This document shows, piece by piece, positions 42,725 through 50,772 of a stretch of DNA of 64,000 bases. The stretch's first letter is position 1; every line of letters begins with the position of its first letter. Origin of the DNA: Corallococcus sp. AS-1-6 (GTDB taxonomy: Bacteria; Myxococcota; Myxococcia; Myxococcales; Myxococcaceae). The notes under the pieces were generated by a model. That model did not search any database and was not told where the DNA came from. It was given only the letters and a program-made list of their open reading frames with translations. Where the stretch lies: assembly GCF_020037015.1 (NCBI RefSeq), contig NZ_JAIQDE010000021.1, positions 62,001-126,000 on the forward strand, written 5' to 3'. The translations under genes and the position numbers were made by a program.

Positions 42725-43297
42725 GTGATTGCTCGACGACTCGTTCTGTCCGCTGCCCTGCTGCTCGCGCTGCCCGCCGCCGCGCAGAACGCGAAGATGT
42801 ACTCGGTGAAGAAGGACGCCAGCTCCCTCACCTACAAGCTCATCCACAAGATGCACACCGTGTCCGGCAAGGCGCCGCCCAGCGAGGGCAAGGCCGTGCT
42901 GAAGCCGGACGGCACCCTCCAGGTGGCCGTGCGCGCGCAGGTGAAGGACTTCGACTCGCAGAACTCCAACCGCGACACGCACATGCTGGAGGTGACGGAG
43001 GCCTCCAAGTTCCCGCTGGTGGAGGTGAAGGCCGTGGGCACGGGCGTGAAGCCGCCCGCCACCTTCCCCGGCAGCGTGCCGGTGACCCTCAAGGGCAAGC
43101 TCACCTTCCACGGCGTGACGAAGGACGTGGAGATCCCCATGACGGTGAGGTTCGACTCCGAGAAGCAGGTGACGGCGGACGGCTCCTTCAAGATCAGCCT
43201 GGAGGGCTACAACATCGAACGGCCCACGCTGCTGCTCGTGAAGGTGGAAGACGAGCTGGTGCTGGAGCCGCACCTCGTCTTCACGGAGGGCACGTGA
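42725..43297 (+). CDS. YceI family periplasmic protein
   Basis: The protein is 190 residues from a GTG at 42725. A signal peptide (about 1-21, ending LPAAAQ) is followed by the YceI lipocalin-like barrel: SSLTYKLIHKMHTVSG, VKDFDSQNSNRDTHML and GKLTFHGVTKDVEIPM are typical blocks. YceI proteins bind isoprenoid chains such as polyprenyl-pyrophosphate or ubiquinone-like lipids. Here it sits between a putative b-type membrane protein and a Rieske protein, so a quinone-related role is plausible. The stop overlaps the Rieske gene start (GTGA). Confidence 0.85.
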   Translation: MIARRLVLSAALLLALPAAAQNAKMYSVKKDASSLTYKLIHKMHTVSGKAPPSEGKAVLKPDGTLQVAVRAQVKDFDSQNSNRDTHMLEVTEASKFPLVEVKAVGTGVKPPATFPGSVPVTLKGKLTFHGVTKDVEIPMTVRFDSEKQVTADGSFKISLEGYNIERPTLLLVKVEDELVLEPHLVFTEGT

Positions 43298-44097
43298 GCT
43301 CGTCGCGTCGGGACTTCTTCAAGAAGCTGCTGGGCACGGGCGTGGTGGTCGCGGGCCTGCCGCCCGCGTGCGCGCCCAACATCGACCCCGCGCCGGTGCT
43401 GGACGTGCCCATGCCCGGTGACGACGGCATCGTGGCGCTGGTGGTGCAGCGCTACCCGGACCTGTCCCGCGAGGGCGGCGCGGTGACGCTGCGCTTTCCG
43501 GGCGGCTCCGGGCAGGAGAACCTGCTGGTGGTGCACCCCACGGCGAACACCTACGCGGTGCTGTCCGCGACGTGCACCCACGTGGGCTGCCCCATGGGGT
43601 TCGACGGGACGGAGGCCGTGTGCCCCTGCCACCTGTCGAAGTTCTCACTCGACGGCAAGGTGACGCAGGAGCCCGCCACGGTGCCGCTCAAGACGTACGT
43701 GTGCACGTACAACGCGGGCACGCAGGTGCTGAGCATCAACATCAAGGCCGGTGACGACTCCTTCCCCGCAGTGGAGAGCGGCAAGGTGACGCTGACCTTC
43801 GCCCAGTTCCCGGACCTCCAGAACGCGGGCGGCATGGTGAGCGGCAAGCCCAGCGGCTACGGCAAGCGCATCTTCGTCTTCAAGCTGGACGACGGCTCCT
43901 ACTCGGCGGTGGACGCGGACTGCCCGCATCAGCACTGCGAGGTGGGCTTCGAGGCGAGCATCGACGAGCTGCTCTGCCCCTGCCACGCGTCCACGTTCAC
44001 CAAGACGGGCGTCGTCACGAAGGGCCCCGCCACCAGCGACCTGAAGAAGTTCACGGTGACCGCGGACGCGTCCGCCGTGGTCGTCACCATCGCCTGA
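43294..44097 (+). CDS. Tat-exported protein with two tandem Rieske [2Fe-2S] domains
   Basis: This 267-residue protein starts at a GTG. The twin-arginine motif SRRDFFKK lies at 4-11 with a hydrophobic stretch to about 22. The first Rieske domain has Cys94-x-His96 and Cys110-x2-His113, with Cys99 and Cys112 available for the stabilising disulfide. The second has Cys210-x-His212 and Cys228-x2-His231, with Cys215 and Cys230. Both clusters therefore have full ligand sets, which is unusual since most Rieske proteins carry one. The disulfide pairs suggest high redox potential, as in quinol-oxidising Rieske proteins. It is coupled to YceI. Confidence 0.85.
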   Translation: MSSSRRDFFKKLLGTGVVVAGLPPACAPNIDPAPVLDVPMPGDDGIVALVVQRYPDLSREGGAVTLRFPGGSGQENLLVVHPTANTYAVLSATCTHVGCPMGFDGTEAVCPCHLSKFSLDGKVTQEPATVPLKTYVCTYNAGTQVLSINIKAGDDSFPAVESGKVTLTFAQFPDLQNAGGMVSGKPSGYGKRIFVFKLDDGSYSAVDADCPHQHCEVGFEASIDELLCPCHASTFTKTGVVTKGPATSDLKKFTVTADASAVVVTIA

Positions 44098-44155
44098 GTC
44101 CCGGAGGCCCGGACGGGAGGCCCACCATGCCTCCCGTCCTCACGGGCCGGCCCGC

Positions 44156-45220
44156 TCAGCGCAGCCGGCTCCAGAACGAGCGCCGGGACGAGATGCGCTC
44201 CAGCGCCTCCTGGAGCTCCTCGTCCTGATCCGCGCGGCTCGCGATGTCCCCCAGCGCGATGATGCCCACGAGCCGGTCGTCGGGCTCCACCACGGGGATG
44301 CGGCGCACCTGGTGGCGGCCCATCAGCTCGATGACGCCGTGCAGGTCCTCCTCCGGCAGCACCGCCTCCAGCTCCTCCGTCATCACGTCCGCGGCGCGCA
44401 GGCCGTCCACTGCGCGCTGGCCGGTGAAGGCGCGCAGCGCCAGGTCGCGGTCCGTGACCAGCCCCAGGAGCCGCCCCTGCGCGTCCACGATGGGCACCAC
44501 GCCGCAGTCCTCGTCCCGCATCAACTGCGCCACCTCGCGCAGGGAGCTGTCCCGGCGGGCGGTGCGCACCTGGCGGGTCATGATGTCGCGCGCGGTGAGC
44601 GGCTCGCGCCTCCAGCGGCGGCGCGAGGCCCCGGCCGCGGTGGAGGTGGCGCGGGACTCGCGGAGCCTCGGGTCCAGGGGGAAGGTCTCCTCCCGCCGCG
44701 GGGCCAGCCGGTCGCGCGGCCGCGCATCCTCGCGCGAGGCGGCGCGGCGCGAGCGGTCTCGCAGCAGGGGCTCCTCGCCGCCGTAGCCGCTGCGGTCCCA
44801 TTCTCGGTAGTCCGCGCGCTGGGGCTGCATCTCCTGGACGGTGTCCTCGCCCTGGGTGCGCAGGGGGCCGGCGCCGTTGGCGTAGCGCGGGTCCCGGTCG
44901 TCGCGGCCGTAGGGGCCGGTGGTGCCGCCGTCGCGCTCGCCCTCGCGGTCCCTGCGCCAGGTGCCGGTGTCGTCCACGTCCGTGCGCACGCGGCCCAGGC
45001 GCCACGCGGCGGCGCGGTGGAAGCGCCCCTGACGGTCGGCGGGGAGCTCGTCGCGCCCGGGGCTCCAACCGCTCACGTCGGACTCGGAGCGCTCGCGCGA
45101 GCCCGGCGGCGCCACGTCCGGCGAGCGGTGCGTGGCCATCGCTTCGGTGGGAGGCGTGGAGATGTCCGCGCGCCCCAGGTCATGCCTGCCGTTTCCGTTG
45201 CTGTAGTCCTTGGTGCCCAT
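44156..45220 (-). CDS. Protein with disordered N-terminus and two CBS domains
   Basis: This 354-residue protein starts at MGTKDYSNGNGRHD. Residues 1-205 are Arg/Asp/Glu/Gly-rich, without hydrophobic core, so probably disordered. A CBS pair follows: about 212-265 (ARDIMTRQVRTARRDSSLREVAQLM, then GLVTDRDLAL) and about 275-330 (AADVMTEELEAVLPEEDL, then GIIALGDIAS). CBS pairs bind adenine nucleotides such as AMP or ATP and regulate partner proteins. The C-terminal EALERISSRRSFWSRLR is a basic helix. A Shine-Dalgarno sequence lies in the loop of a hairpin just upstream. Confidence 0.82.
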   Translation of the reverse strand: MGTKDYSNGNGRHDLGRADISTPPTEAMATHRSPDVAPPGSRERSESDVSGWSPGRDELPADRQGRFHRAAAWRLGRVRTDVDDTGTWRRDREGERDGGTTGPYGRDDRDPRYANGAGPLRTQGEDTVQEMQPQRADYREWDRSGYGGEEPLLRDRSRRAASREDARPRDRLAPRREETFPLDPRLRESRATSTAAGASRRRWRREPLTARDIMTRQVRTARRDSSLREVAQLMRDEDCGVVPIVDAQGRLLGLVTDRDLALRAFTGQRAVDGLRAADVMTEELEAVLPEEDLHGVIELMGRHQVRRIPVVEPDDRLVGIIALGDIASRADQDEELQEALERISSRRSFWSRLR

Positions 45221-45225
45221 GTGCG

Positions 45226-45248
45226 TCGCAAGCCTCCTCGACTTGCGA
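45226..45248 (-). promoter_or_regulatory. Hairpin presenting the ribosome binding site of the CBS gene
   Basis: On the minus strand TCGCAAG and CTTGCGA (plus 45242-45248 and 45226-45232) form a seven-base stem. The loop TCGAGGAGG contains the Shine-Dalgarno sequence. The ATG follows the stem after five bases. Such a structure could tune translation. Confidence 0.4.
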
Positions 45249-45345
45249 ACATGGGAAGCGGGCCCGGACGCGCAAAGCTCCAGCCGGCCAGGTGCGGCGC
45301 CGCTCGCCCGTCCGCCCTGGCGCGCAGGCCCGCCCGGGCGGGGCG

Positions 45346-46455
45346 TCAGGCGATGGTGAGCGCGTCCCCCAGGTGCACCAGCCCCCGGAAGTCCTCCAGG
45401 TCCGCGCCCGCGTCCGGCGCGGCGATGGCCAGCGCGCCCCGGGGCAGCCCCTCCGCCAGCCTCGCCAGCAGCGAGCGGTGGGCCTTCGCGCGCGCGTCCT
45501 CCATGCCCGCCAGGTGCTCCAGCGCGCTGACGGCGTCCGTGTCCGCGGCGTTGCTCGCGTGCGGCTTCAGCGCGGCGGCCGGGGCCAGGCCTTCGTCCCG
45601 CGCCCAGCTCCGGTTGAGCACGTAGCCCGCGAAGGGCAGCCCCTTGGCCTGGAGCGCCTCCTGGAAGAAGGTGGCCTCGCGCAGCGCGGCGGCCTCCGGC
45701 GACGTGACGAGCAGGAACGCCGCGTCCTTCGACGACAGGTGCTCGCGCAGCCGGTCCGCGTGCAGGCGGATGCCGGCGAACAGGCCCCCGAAGGCGGCGA
45801 CGAAGCTGCGCATCTCCTGCGCGAAGCCGCCGCCGAAGATGCCGTCCAGCACCTTGCCCACCAGCGCCTGCGCGCCCTGCCACAGCCTGCCCGCGCGGCC
45901 CTGCTCCTGCCCGAAGAGGGAGATGACCCGCTCATCCAGGAAGCGCGACAGGCGGCCCGGCGCGTCCAGGAAGTCCAGCGCGTGGCGGCTGGGCGGGGTG
46001 TCCAGGATGATGAGGTCGTAGTGGCCCTCCGCGATGAAGCCGTCCAGCGCCTCCGCGGCGGCGTACTCCTGCACGCCCGCGACCAGCTCCGACAGGAAGC
46101 GGTACAGGCGGTGCTCCAGGATGGCGCGCGCGGCGCTCTCCGTGGCGGACATCCGGCGCACCATGCGCTCGAAGACGACGCGCGGCTCCAGCATCCACAC
46201 GTCCAGCCGCCCCTCGCCGCGCTTCCCGTCCGCGTACAGGCGCTCCGGAGGCACGGAGGTGGGCTCCGCGCCGTTCTCCTTCAGCCCCATGGCCTCCGCC
46301 AGCCGCCGCGCCGGGTCGATGGTGAGCACCAGCACCTTGCGCCCCGCGCGCGCCGCGGCCACGCCCAGCGCCGCCGCCGTCGTCGTCTTGCCCACGCCGC
46401 CCGCGCCGCACAGCACGAGGATCCGCTTGTCGCGCAGCATGCCGTCCAGGTTCAT
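45346..46455 (-). CDS. ArsA/GET3-like ATPase (first of a pair)
   Basis: This 369-residue protein has the deviant Walker A CGAGGVGKTTT (about 16-26), switch I DPARRLAEAMG (about 47-57) and switch II LDTPPSRHALDFLDAP (about 160-175) of the ArsA/GET3 family. Eukaryotic members insert tail-anchored proteins; bacterial ArsA drives an arsenite pump. No arsenical pump or ArsR is nearby, and a Cys cluster for arsenite is not visible, so arsenic resistance is unlikely. It starts four bases inside the end of the other ArsA-like gene. Two half-size ATPases encoded together suggest a heterodimer. Confidence 0.85.
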   Translation of the reverse strand: MNLDGMLRDKRILVLCGAGGVGKTTTAAALGVAAARAGRKVLVLTIDPARRLAEAMGLKENGAEPTSVPPERLYADGKRGEGRLDVWMLEPRVVFERMVRRMSATESAARAILEHRLYRFLSELVAGVQEYAAAEALDGFIAEGHYDLIILDTPPSRHALDFLDAPGRLSRFLDERVISLFGQEQGRAGRLWQGAQALVGKVLDGIFGGGFAQEMRSFVAAFGGLFAGIRLHADRLREHLSSKDAAFLLVTSPEAAALREATFFQEALQAKGLPFAGYVLNRSWARDEGLAPAAALKPHASNAADTDAVSALEHLAGMEDARAKAHRSLLARLAEGLPRGALAIAAPDAGADLEDFRGLVHLGDALTIA

Positions 46456-47405
46456 GGCGTGGCCTCCCGGCCGCGTGGCGCGGCCCCTTCGAGTGTGGAC
46501 TCCAGCAGCTCCGCCAGCCGCTCCACCAGCGCCATGCCCGTCAGCGCCAGCTCCGGCAGGCCCCAGTGGGGCACGCCCACGCCCGCCGCCAGGCGCTGGC
46601 GGGCCTGCCGCGCGCGCTCCAGCCGCTCCAGGGCCCGCTGCCCCTGGTGCGGCCCGTGCGTCTCCAGCAGCCGCTCCAGCGCCGCGCGCGACTCCGGCGT
46701 GAAGGGGTCCTCCGGCATGCGGTTGAGCACCGCGGCGGACAGGGGCAGGCCCACGTCCCGGAGCTCGCCCACCAGCGCCAGCGTCTCGCTCACCGGCAGG
46801 GGCTCCGGCAGCGTGGTGAGCACCACGCCCGTGCGGGCGGGGTCCTGGAGCAGGTCCAGCCCCTCGCGCACCGCGCGCCCCACCGGCCCGCCCGGCATCA
46901 GCGACAGGATGCTCCGGGGCAGCGTGGCCAGCGCCAGCGCGTGGCCCGTGGCGGGCAGGTCCACCACCGTGAGCGGGTGCACCCGGCGGCCGTCCGGGTG
47001 CGAGAGGCGCAGGAGCGCCAGGAGCTGGAACATCAGCCCCATCTCCTTGAGCGCCGGGCCCGCCTCCAGGAAGCGCCGCAGCGCCCGCGAGCGCAGCGCC
47101 GCCTCCGCCAGCCACTTCACGGGCAGCGTCTCCTCCAGGAACAGCCGGTGCCCCTCCTGCGCGGACAGGCGCACGAAGGACAGGTTCGGCCCCGCGGGCA
47201 CCACGCGCGGCCCGGCCTCCTTCACGCCCACCAGCCCCGAGAGCGCGGACGGGCCGCCCTCGTCCGGGGACAGCTCCGCCAGCAGCACCGGCCGGCCCGC
47301 GCGCGCCGCCGCCACCGCCAGCGCGGCGGAGAGCGTCGTCTTGCCCACGCCGCCCTTGCCCGACACGAGCACGGCGCGTCTGTTCCACAAGGACTCCAGC
47401 ACCAC
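46452..47405 (-). CDS. ArsA/GET3-like ATPase (second of a pair)
   Basis: The protein is 317 residues from a GTG at 47405 behind a GGAGGA ribosome site. An upstream ATG at 47525 would add 40 Arg/Ala-rich residues and is less likely. Walker A is SGKGGVGKTTLS (about 14-25). Switch II VVDLPATGHALALATLP keeps the D-x-P-x-x-G-H arrangement. It overlaps the partner ATPase by four bases (ATGA). Only about a quarter of residues seem shared with the partner, so the pair is old. Client or membrane role is unknown. Confidence 0.82.
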   Translation of the reverse strand: MVLESLWNRRAVLVSGKGGVGKTTLSAALAVAAARAGRPVLLAELSPDEGGPSALSGLVGVKEAGPRVVPAGPNLSFVRLSAQEGHRLFLEETLPVKWLAEAALRSRALRRFLEAGPALKEMGLMFQLLALLRLSHPDGRRVHPLTVVDLPATGHALALATLPRSILSLMPGGPVGRAVREGLDLLQDPARTGVVLTTLPEPLPVSETLALVGELRDVGLPLSAAVLNRMPEDPFTPESRAALERLLETHGPHQGQRALERLERARQARQRLAAGVGVPHWGLPELALTGMALVERLAELLESTLEGAAPRGREATP

Positions 47406-47769
47406 GCCCCCATCCTCCGCGCCAGCGGCGCGACCCTTCACGGTGAGCAAGGAAGCGCGTCCCGACAACCGGCCGGCGATGCGCCCAGGGGCGACCGTCC
47501 GTCTGGCCGCCCGCTCCACGAGCATAGCGGCTTTCCGTCCACGACCCCCCGCACCCCTTCGCCGCGCTGACCCGGCCGTGACACAACGGCCACGCACAAA
47601 CGCCATGACGCGACGTGCGAGGAATGACCCGGCCCGGAGGGACACGTGGCGTGCGCGCACGCGTGACCCGGGGGGTTGGACGGGCGGACGCCGGGGGAAA
47701 GAAGGGGTCACGGACTGGTGACGGCCCCCGGGTTTTGGGTACCCTGCGGCCCTCTGCGTGGGAGAGGGC
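47406..47769. other. Long non-coding gap between the ArsA pair and the STAS-like gene
   Basis: No convincing gene lies here. It contains a perfect 14-bp palindrome GCGTGCGCGCACGC (47649-47662) and a TACCCT hexamer (47740-47745) 24 bases before the ATG at 47770. Divergent promoters for the two flanking genes are the likely content. Confidence 0.4.
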
Positions 47770-48192
47770 ATGGTGGTGATGCGGGAGTGGGTCTTCGGGA
47801 CACAGCGTGTCTCGCTGGAGTCCTCCGACATCCTCTGGATCAAGGTCCGGGGAGCGTTCTCAGAGACGGATGTGCGGGCGCTGGTGGACGTGTTCCACGA
47901 GCTGGGGGCGAGCCCGGAGAAGCCCCTGTACCTCGTCGTGGACCTGAGCAGCTCCGAGGGGCTGTCGGTCGCGCCGCGCAAGTACCTGGCCGAACATGTG
48001 AGCACCACGTGGTTCCGCGCGGCCGTCTTCTTCGGCGCCAAGCGCACCCACCGGGAGGTGCTGCGCGCGCTCGTGGTGGCGCTCAACTTCATCCGCGACA
48101 CGAAGCTGGAGGCGGAGTTCGTGGACTCGGAGGCCCAGGCCCGCGCGTGGCTGGAGTCCCACCGGCGCCGTCACGAAGCGGCGCCGCGCTGA
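47770..48192 (+). CDS. STAS/SpoIIAA-like protein A
   Basis: This 140-residue protein has an alternating strand-helix pattern: ILWIKVRGAF, helix to HELG, PLYLVVDLSSS, APRKYLAEHV, AAVFFGAK and a C-terminal EAQARAWLESHR helix. This fits the SpoIIAA-like/STAS fold used in anti-sigma antagonists and lipid-binding proteins. The SSSEG stretch could be a phosphorylation site, but this is not established. A clear paralog of the same length (49068-49490) lies 0.9 kb away, with an unrelated gene between them. Confidence 0.6.
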   Translation: MVVMREWVFGTQRVSLESSDILWIKVRGAFSETDVRALVDVFHELGASPEKPLYLVVDLSSSEGLSVAPRKYLAEHVSTTWFRAAVFFGAKRTHREVLRALVVALNFIRDTKLEAEFVDSEAQARAWLESHRRRHEAAPR

Positions 48193-48214
48193 AGCCGCGC
48201 CTGGGGCGCTCGCC

Positions 48215-48898
48215 TCAGTGGACGGCCCAGCGCTCGGCGATCTCCTCGCACGCGAGCACCACGTCCCCCAGCCGGCGGATGTGCGCGCGCGGCGCGACGA
48301 ACAGCGAGCCCGCGAACACGTCCACCACCGTCATCAGCCGGTGGTCCGCCGGGCCCAGCCGGCACAGGTGCTGCTCCGCGAAGCGCTGCAACAGCGTGCC
48401 AATGTACTGGCCGCTGCGCTCGTCCAGCGGGTGCGTCTTGGAGAAGTAGAGCTTCATCAACCCCACGCGCGGGTTGCCCTGCTTGTCCAGCCGCTGCACC
48501 ACCACCTCCGGGCGCACGCTGATGGTGACGCCGGCCATCTCCAGCACGGGCGGCTCCGCGCCCACCGCGCTGATGATGGCGTCGTCCAGATCCAACCACG
48601 GCACCAGGTCCGCGAAGCGCTCCAGCGCCTCCGAGCACAGTTGCATGCGCTGCGCCTCGAACTCCGTCTGCGGCACCGCGCAGGCGAACCGGCGCTGGGA
48701 CTCCCGCAGCACGCTCAGGTCCAGGCCCCGGCAGAGGAACTCCGTGATGGCCTGGGACGCCTCCGGATAGCGCAGGTACTGGGCCTCCGGCGGGTGCTTC
48801 TGGTCGTGGATGATGCGCTTGCGGCGGGCCGGCGTGGCGACCAGGTACTCGCCCAGCTTGTTCACCGAGACGCGCGGCAGTTCACGGGTTTCCGTCAT
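48215..48898 (-). CDS. Hypothetical protein, 227 residues, between the STAS-like paralogs
   Basis: I do not recognise this protein. It begins MTETRELPRVSVNKLGEYL with a basic segment PARRKRIIHDQKHPPEAQYLRY. The body has mixed strands and helices (VTISVRPEVVVQR, GLMKLYFSKTHPL, HRLMTVVDVFAGSLFVAPR). The central GLMKLYFSK and DVFAG parts recall nuclease-like cores, but no catalytic set can be assigned. It is convergent with STAS-like A (22 bases apart) and divergent from STAS-like B. Confidence 0.6.
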   Translation of the reverse strand: MTETRELPRVSVNKLGEYLVATPARRKRIIHDQKHPPEAQYLRYPEASQAITEFLCRGLDLSVLRESQRRFACAVPQTEFEAQRMQLCSEALERFADLVPWLDLDDAIISAVGAEPPVLEMAGVTISVRPEVVVQRLDKQGNPRVGLMKLYFSKTHPLDERSGQYIGTLLQRFAEQHLCRLGPADHRLMTVVDVFAGSLFVAPRAHIRRLGDVVLACEEIAERWAVH

Positions 48899-49033
48899 GG
48901 TGTTTCCCCCTCAGGAATGCTGTCGGAATGGGTACACAGTACAGAGGGGGTCTGACATCCAATGGACAGGGATGCCTTGTACGAAAGGGCAGGAGCGCGT
49001 CCGGGCACTTCCCCGGGGTGGTGGGGTCCGGCG

Positions 49034-49039
49034 TAGGGT
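49034..49039 (+). promoter_or_regulatory. Candidate -10 element TAGGGT before STAS-like B
   Basis: TAGGGT lies 28 bases before the ATG at 49068, and a GGGGGAGGA ribosome site lies between. Confidence 0.3.
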
Positions 49040-49067
49040 TTCCTCCAGTAGCCGGGGGGAGGACCGC

Positions 49068-49490
49068 ATGGAGCAACAGATTCGCGAGTGGACGTGTGGC
49101 GCGCACCGCATCCGCATGACGGCGCCGGACGTGTTGCACACGAAGTACACGGGCGTGGTGGGGCTGCAGGACGCGAAGTGGGCGCTGCGCGTCTACGAGG
49201 AGATGGCGGCGCAGGGGCCGTTCTACCTGGTGGCGGAGGTGCCGGGGTCGGAGCTGCCCGCCGAGTCGCGCAAGTACCTGGCCAACAACGTGCGCGCGGA
49301 GTGGATGCGCTCGGTGGTGTACGTGGGGTCCGACCTGTCACAGCGCGTGGTGGGCAAGGCGATGTCCGTGGCCATGCTGCTCACCGGCCACGCGTCCAGC
49401 TTCGACACGGTCTTCGTGGACACGATGGCGCAGGCGGAGGCGTGGGTGGACGCCCACCGGTTGGATCACGCCCCGCGCCGCGTGGGCTGA
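49068..49490 (+). CDS. STAS/SpoIIAA-like protein B
   Basis: This 140-residue paralog of the gene at 47770 has the same order of elements: VLHTKYTGVVG, YLVAEVPGSEL, SRKYLANNV, SVVYVGSD and the AQAEAWVDAHR tail. The Ser-rich stretch of protein A is changed to PGSELPAES. The strong ribosome site (GGGGGAGGA) suggests good expression. A joint signalling role with protein A is likely but unproven. Confidence 0.6.
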   Translation: MEQQIREWTCGAHRIRMTAPDVLHTKYTGVVGLQDAKWALRVYEEMAAQGPFYLVAEVPGSELPAESRKYLANNVRAEWMRSVVYVGSDLSQRVVGKAMSVAMLLTGHASSFDTVFVDTMAQAEAWVDAHRLDHAPRRVG

Positions 49491-49583
49491 CGCCTCACTG
49501 TCGGACGTGACGAAGGGCCAGGCCGGGACGGATGCCCGGGTCCTGGCCCTCGCTGTTTCCAGGCGCCGTGCGCGGCGGCCGGC

Positions 49584-49979
49584 TCAGCGCTCGCGGTCCG
49601 GCATGCGGTCCGGGTGGCCGTAGCGGTACACGTCGGACACCGGGTTGGTGCCCGCGTCGCTGCGAGGGCCGTCGCCGTCCGGCATCTCGTCGAGCGATGC
49701 CCCCGGGGCGCGCTCGCGCGGGTCATACGGATGCACGCCGCTGGCGTGGCGCGTGTCGCTGTCGTCCTCCTCGGTGCGCGGGCGGACGCCCTTCTCGTCG
49801 GCCTCGGTCAGCTCGCGGCGGGGCTTGCGCTCGTCTTCCTCCTCCTCGTCCTCGCGGGAGCGCTGGGGCGTCGGGTCCTCGTGCGGCGCGGAGCCCTGGC
49901 CTTGGCGCGGGTGGGTCGGACGCCCGTAGAAGTCCTCGGCGGGCTGCGGGGGTACGGGATGCGTGTCGGTGCTGGCCAT
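49584..49979 (-). CDS. Highly charged disordered protein, 131 residues
   Basis: It starts at MASTDTHPVPPQPAEDFYGRP. The sequence is very rich in Asp, Glu, Arg, Pro and His, including SREDEEEEDERKPRRE, and has no hydrophobic core. A disordered, possibly stress-related protein is suggested by composition only. Codon bias and a stop-free frame support a real gene. It lies just outside the left repeat of the toxin island. Confidence 0.5.
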   Translation of the reverse strand: MASTDTHPVPPQPAEDFYGRPTHPRQGQGSAPHEDPTPQRSREDEEEEDERKPRRELTEADEKGVRPRTEEDDSDTRHASGVHPYDPRERAPGASLDEMPDGDGPRSDAGTNPVSDVYRYGHPDRMPDRER

Positions 49980-50079
49980 GAAGGATGCCCTCCGTCGGAG
50001 GAGGTTCTTCATCGCCCCCTGCGTCCGGCAACCTGCTCCGGAAGCACCCGCCCGGGCCTGGAGGGCAGGCAGCCGAGCG

Positions 50080-50120
50080 TCGAGGCCCTCCCGTGCGCGG
50101 CGTCAGGGCGACACGAGGAG
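50080..50120. repeat. Left copy of a 41-bp direct repeat bracketing the toxin island
   Basis: Positions 50080-50120 match 61948-61988 at 40 of 41 bases (the difference is C at 50101 versus T at 61969). In the right copy the repeat holds the last codons (LLVSP-stop) and 3' flank of the RCC1-repeat gene. Here the same codons follow a short unrelated frame. It may be the remnant of a second RCC1 gene end or the footprint of a recombination. Confidence 0.7.
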
Positions 50121-50175
50121 CGAGCCTGGCCCGCCGGATCAAGCCCACAGGGTGAATCCAACCCTGAGTTGGGAG

Positions 50176-50772
50176 CTACCAGTCCCGGTCAGGCTTCGTC
50201 GTCGGGGAGGAGCGTCCGGAGAACCTCGTCATCAGGACCGAGCGGGCGCCATCCAGCGGGGGGATTGGCACGAAGTGCCTCCCTGGCCAGTCGAACCCTC
50301 CCCTAATGGGTTTCTGGGGTGTATCCAGCACGGTCGGCCAGCCGTTTGGGAGATATGCGCACAGTTCTCGCACGAACTGCCCGCGAACGAGGCGTGTGAC
50401 CCGATGGCTGCGCTCCGCCTCGGCCACCAGTCCTCTGAAGACCTGCACACCGGCAAGGTCCTCTCGACCAGTCTCCTCGGCCAGCGCCACCAGCGAAGCA
50501 GTAGGGTGGGCCTCGGCAAGGTCAGTGAGTGAGTCGAAGCCGAGTTCGCGGACGCGCTCATGGTCGCGCAGTACCTCCATGATCTGCCGATTCCACTCAC
50601 CGGGCCAGGTGCGCCCCAGCTTCCAGTTCCCCCCGCCGTGAATCGCCTCATGGTGGGCCTGCTCCAACCGGACGCAGAATGGGTCGATGTCCATGTCACC
50701 CCTGAAGCCGCGTTGCTCGAACCATTCGCGGTGCTCTTGCGAAAGCACGTGATGTTTTGGGGCGTCCGACAT
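50176..50772 (-). CDS. Orphan polymorphic-toxin C-terminal module (DUF2380/SitA6-like)
   Basis: The protein is 198 residues from the ATG at 50772. Its first half reads KHHVLSQEHREWFEQRGF, HHEAIHGGGNWKLG and WPGEWNRQIMEVLRDHE. This resembles the His-rich toxin domain at the end of myxobacterial lipoprotein toxins (DUF2380/TIGR02269, SitA6-like). No signal peptide, lipobox or N-terminal domain precedes it. The in-frame sequence upstream (to about 50900) reads as a Pro/Gly linker (PSPGESGGRGRNSAG), so this looks like a cassette cut from a larger toxin. It follows the immunity gene on the same strand. No matching immunity gene lies beside it. Confidence 0.6.
   Translation of the reverse strand: MSDAPKHHVLSQEHREWFEQRGFRGDMDIDPFCVRLEQAHHEAIHGGGNWKLGRTWPGEWNRQIMEVLRDHERVRELGFDSLTDLAEAHPTASLVALAEETGREDLAGVQVFRGLVAEAERSHRVTRLVRGQFVRELCAYLPNGWPTVLDTPQKPIRGGFDWPGRHFVPIPPLDGARSVLMTRFSGRSSPTTKPDRDW

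Noticed and set aside
45346-47405. Arsenic resistance operon
   Set aside because: No ArsB, ArsR, ArsD or ArsC and no visible arsenite-binding Cys set.
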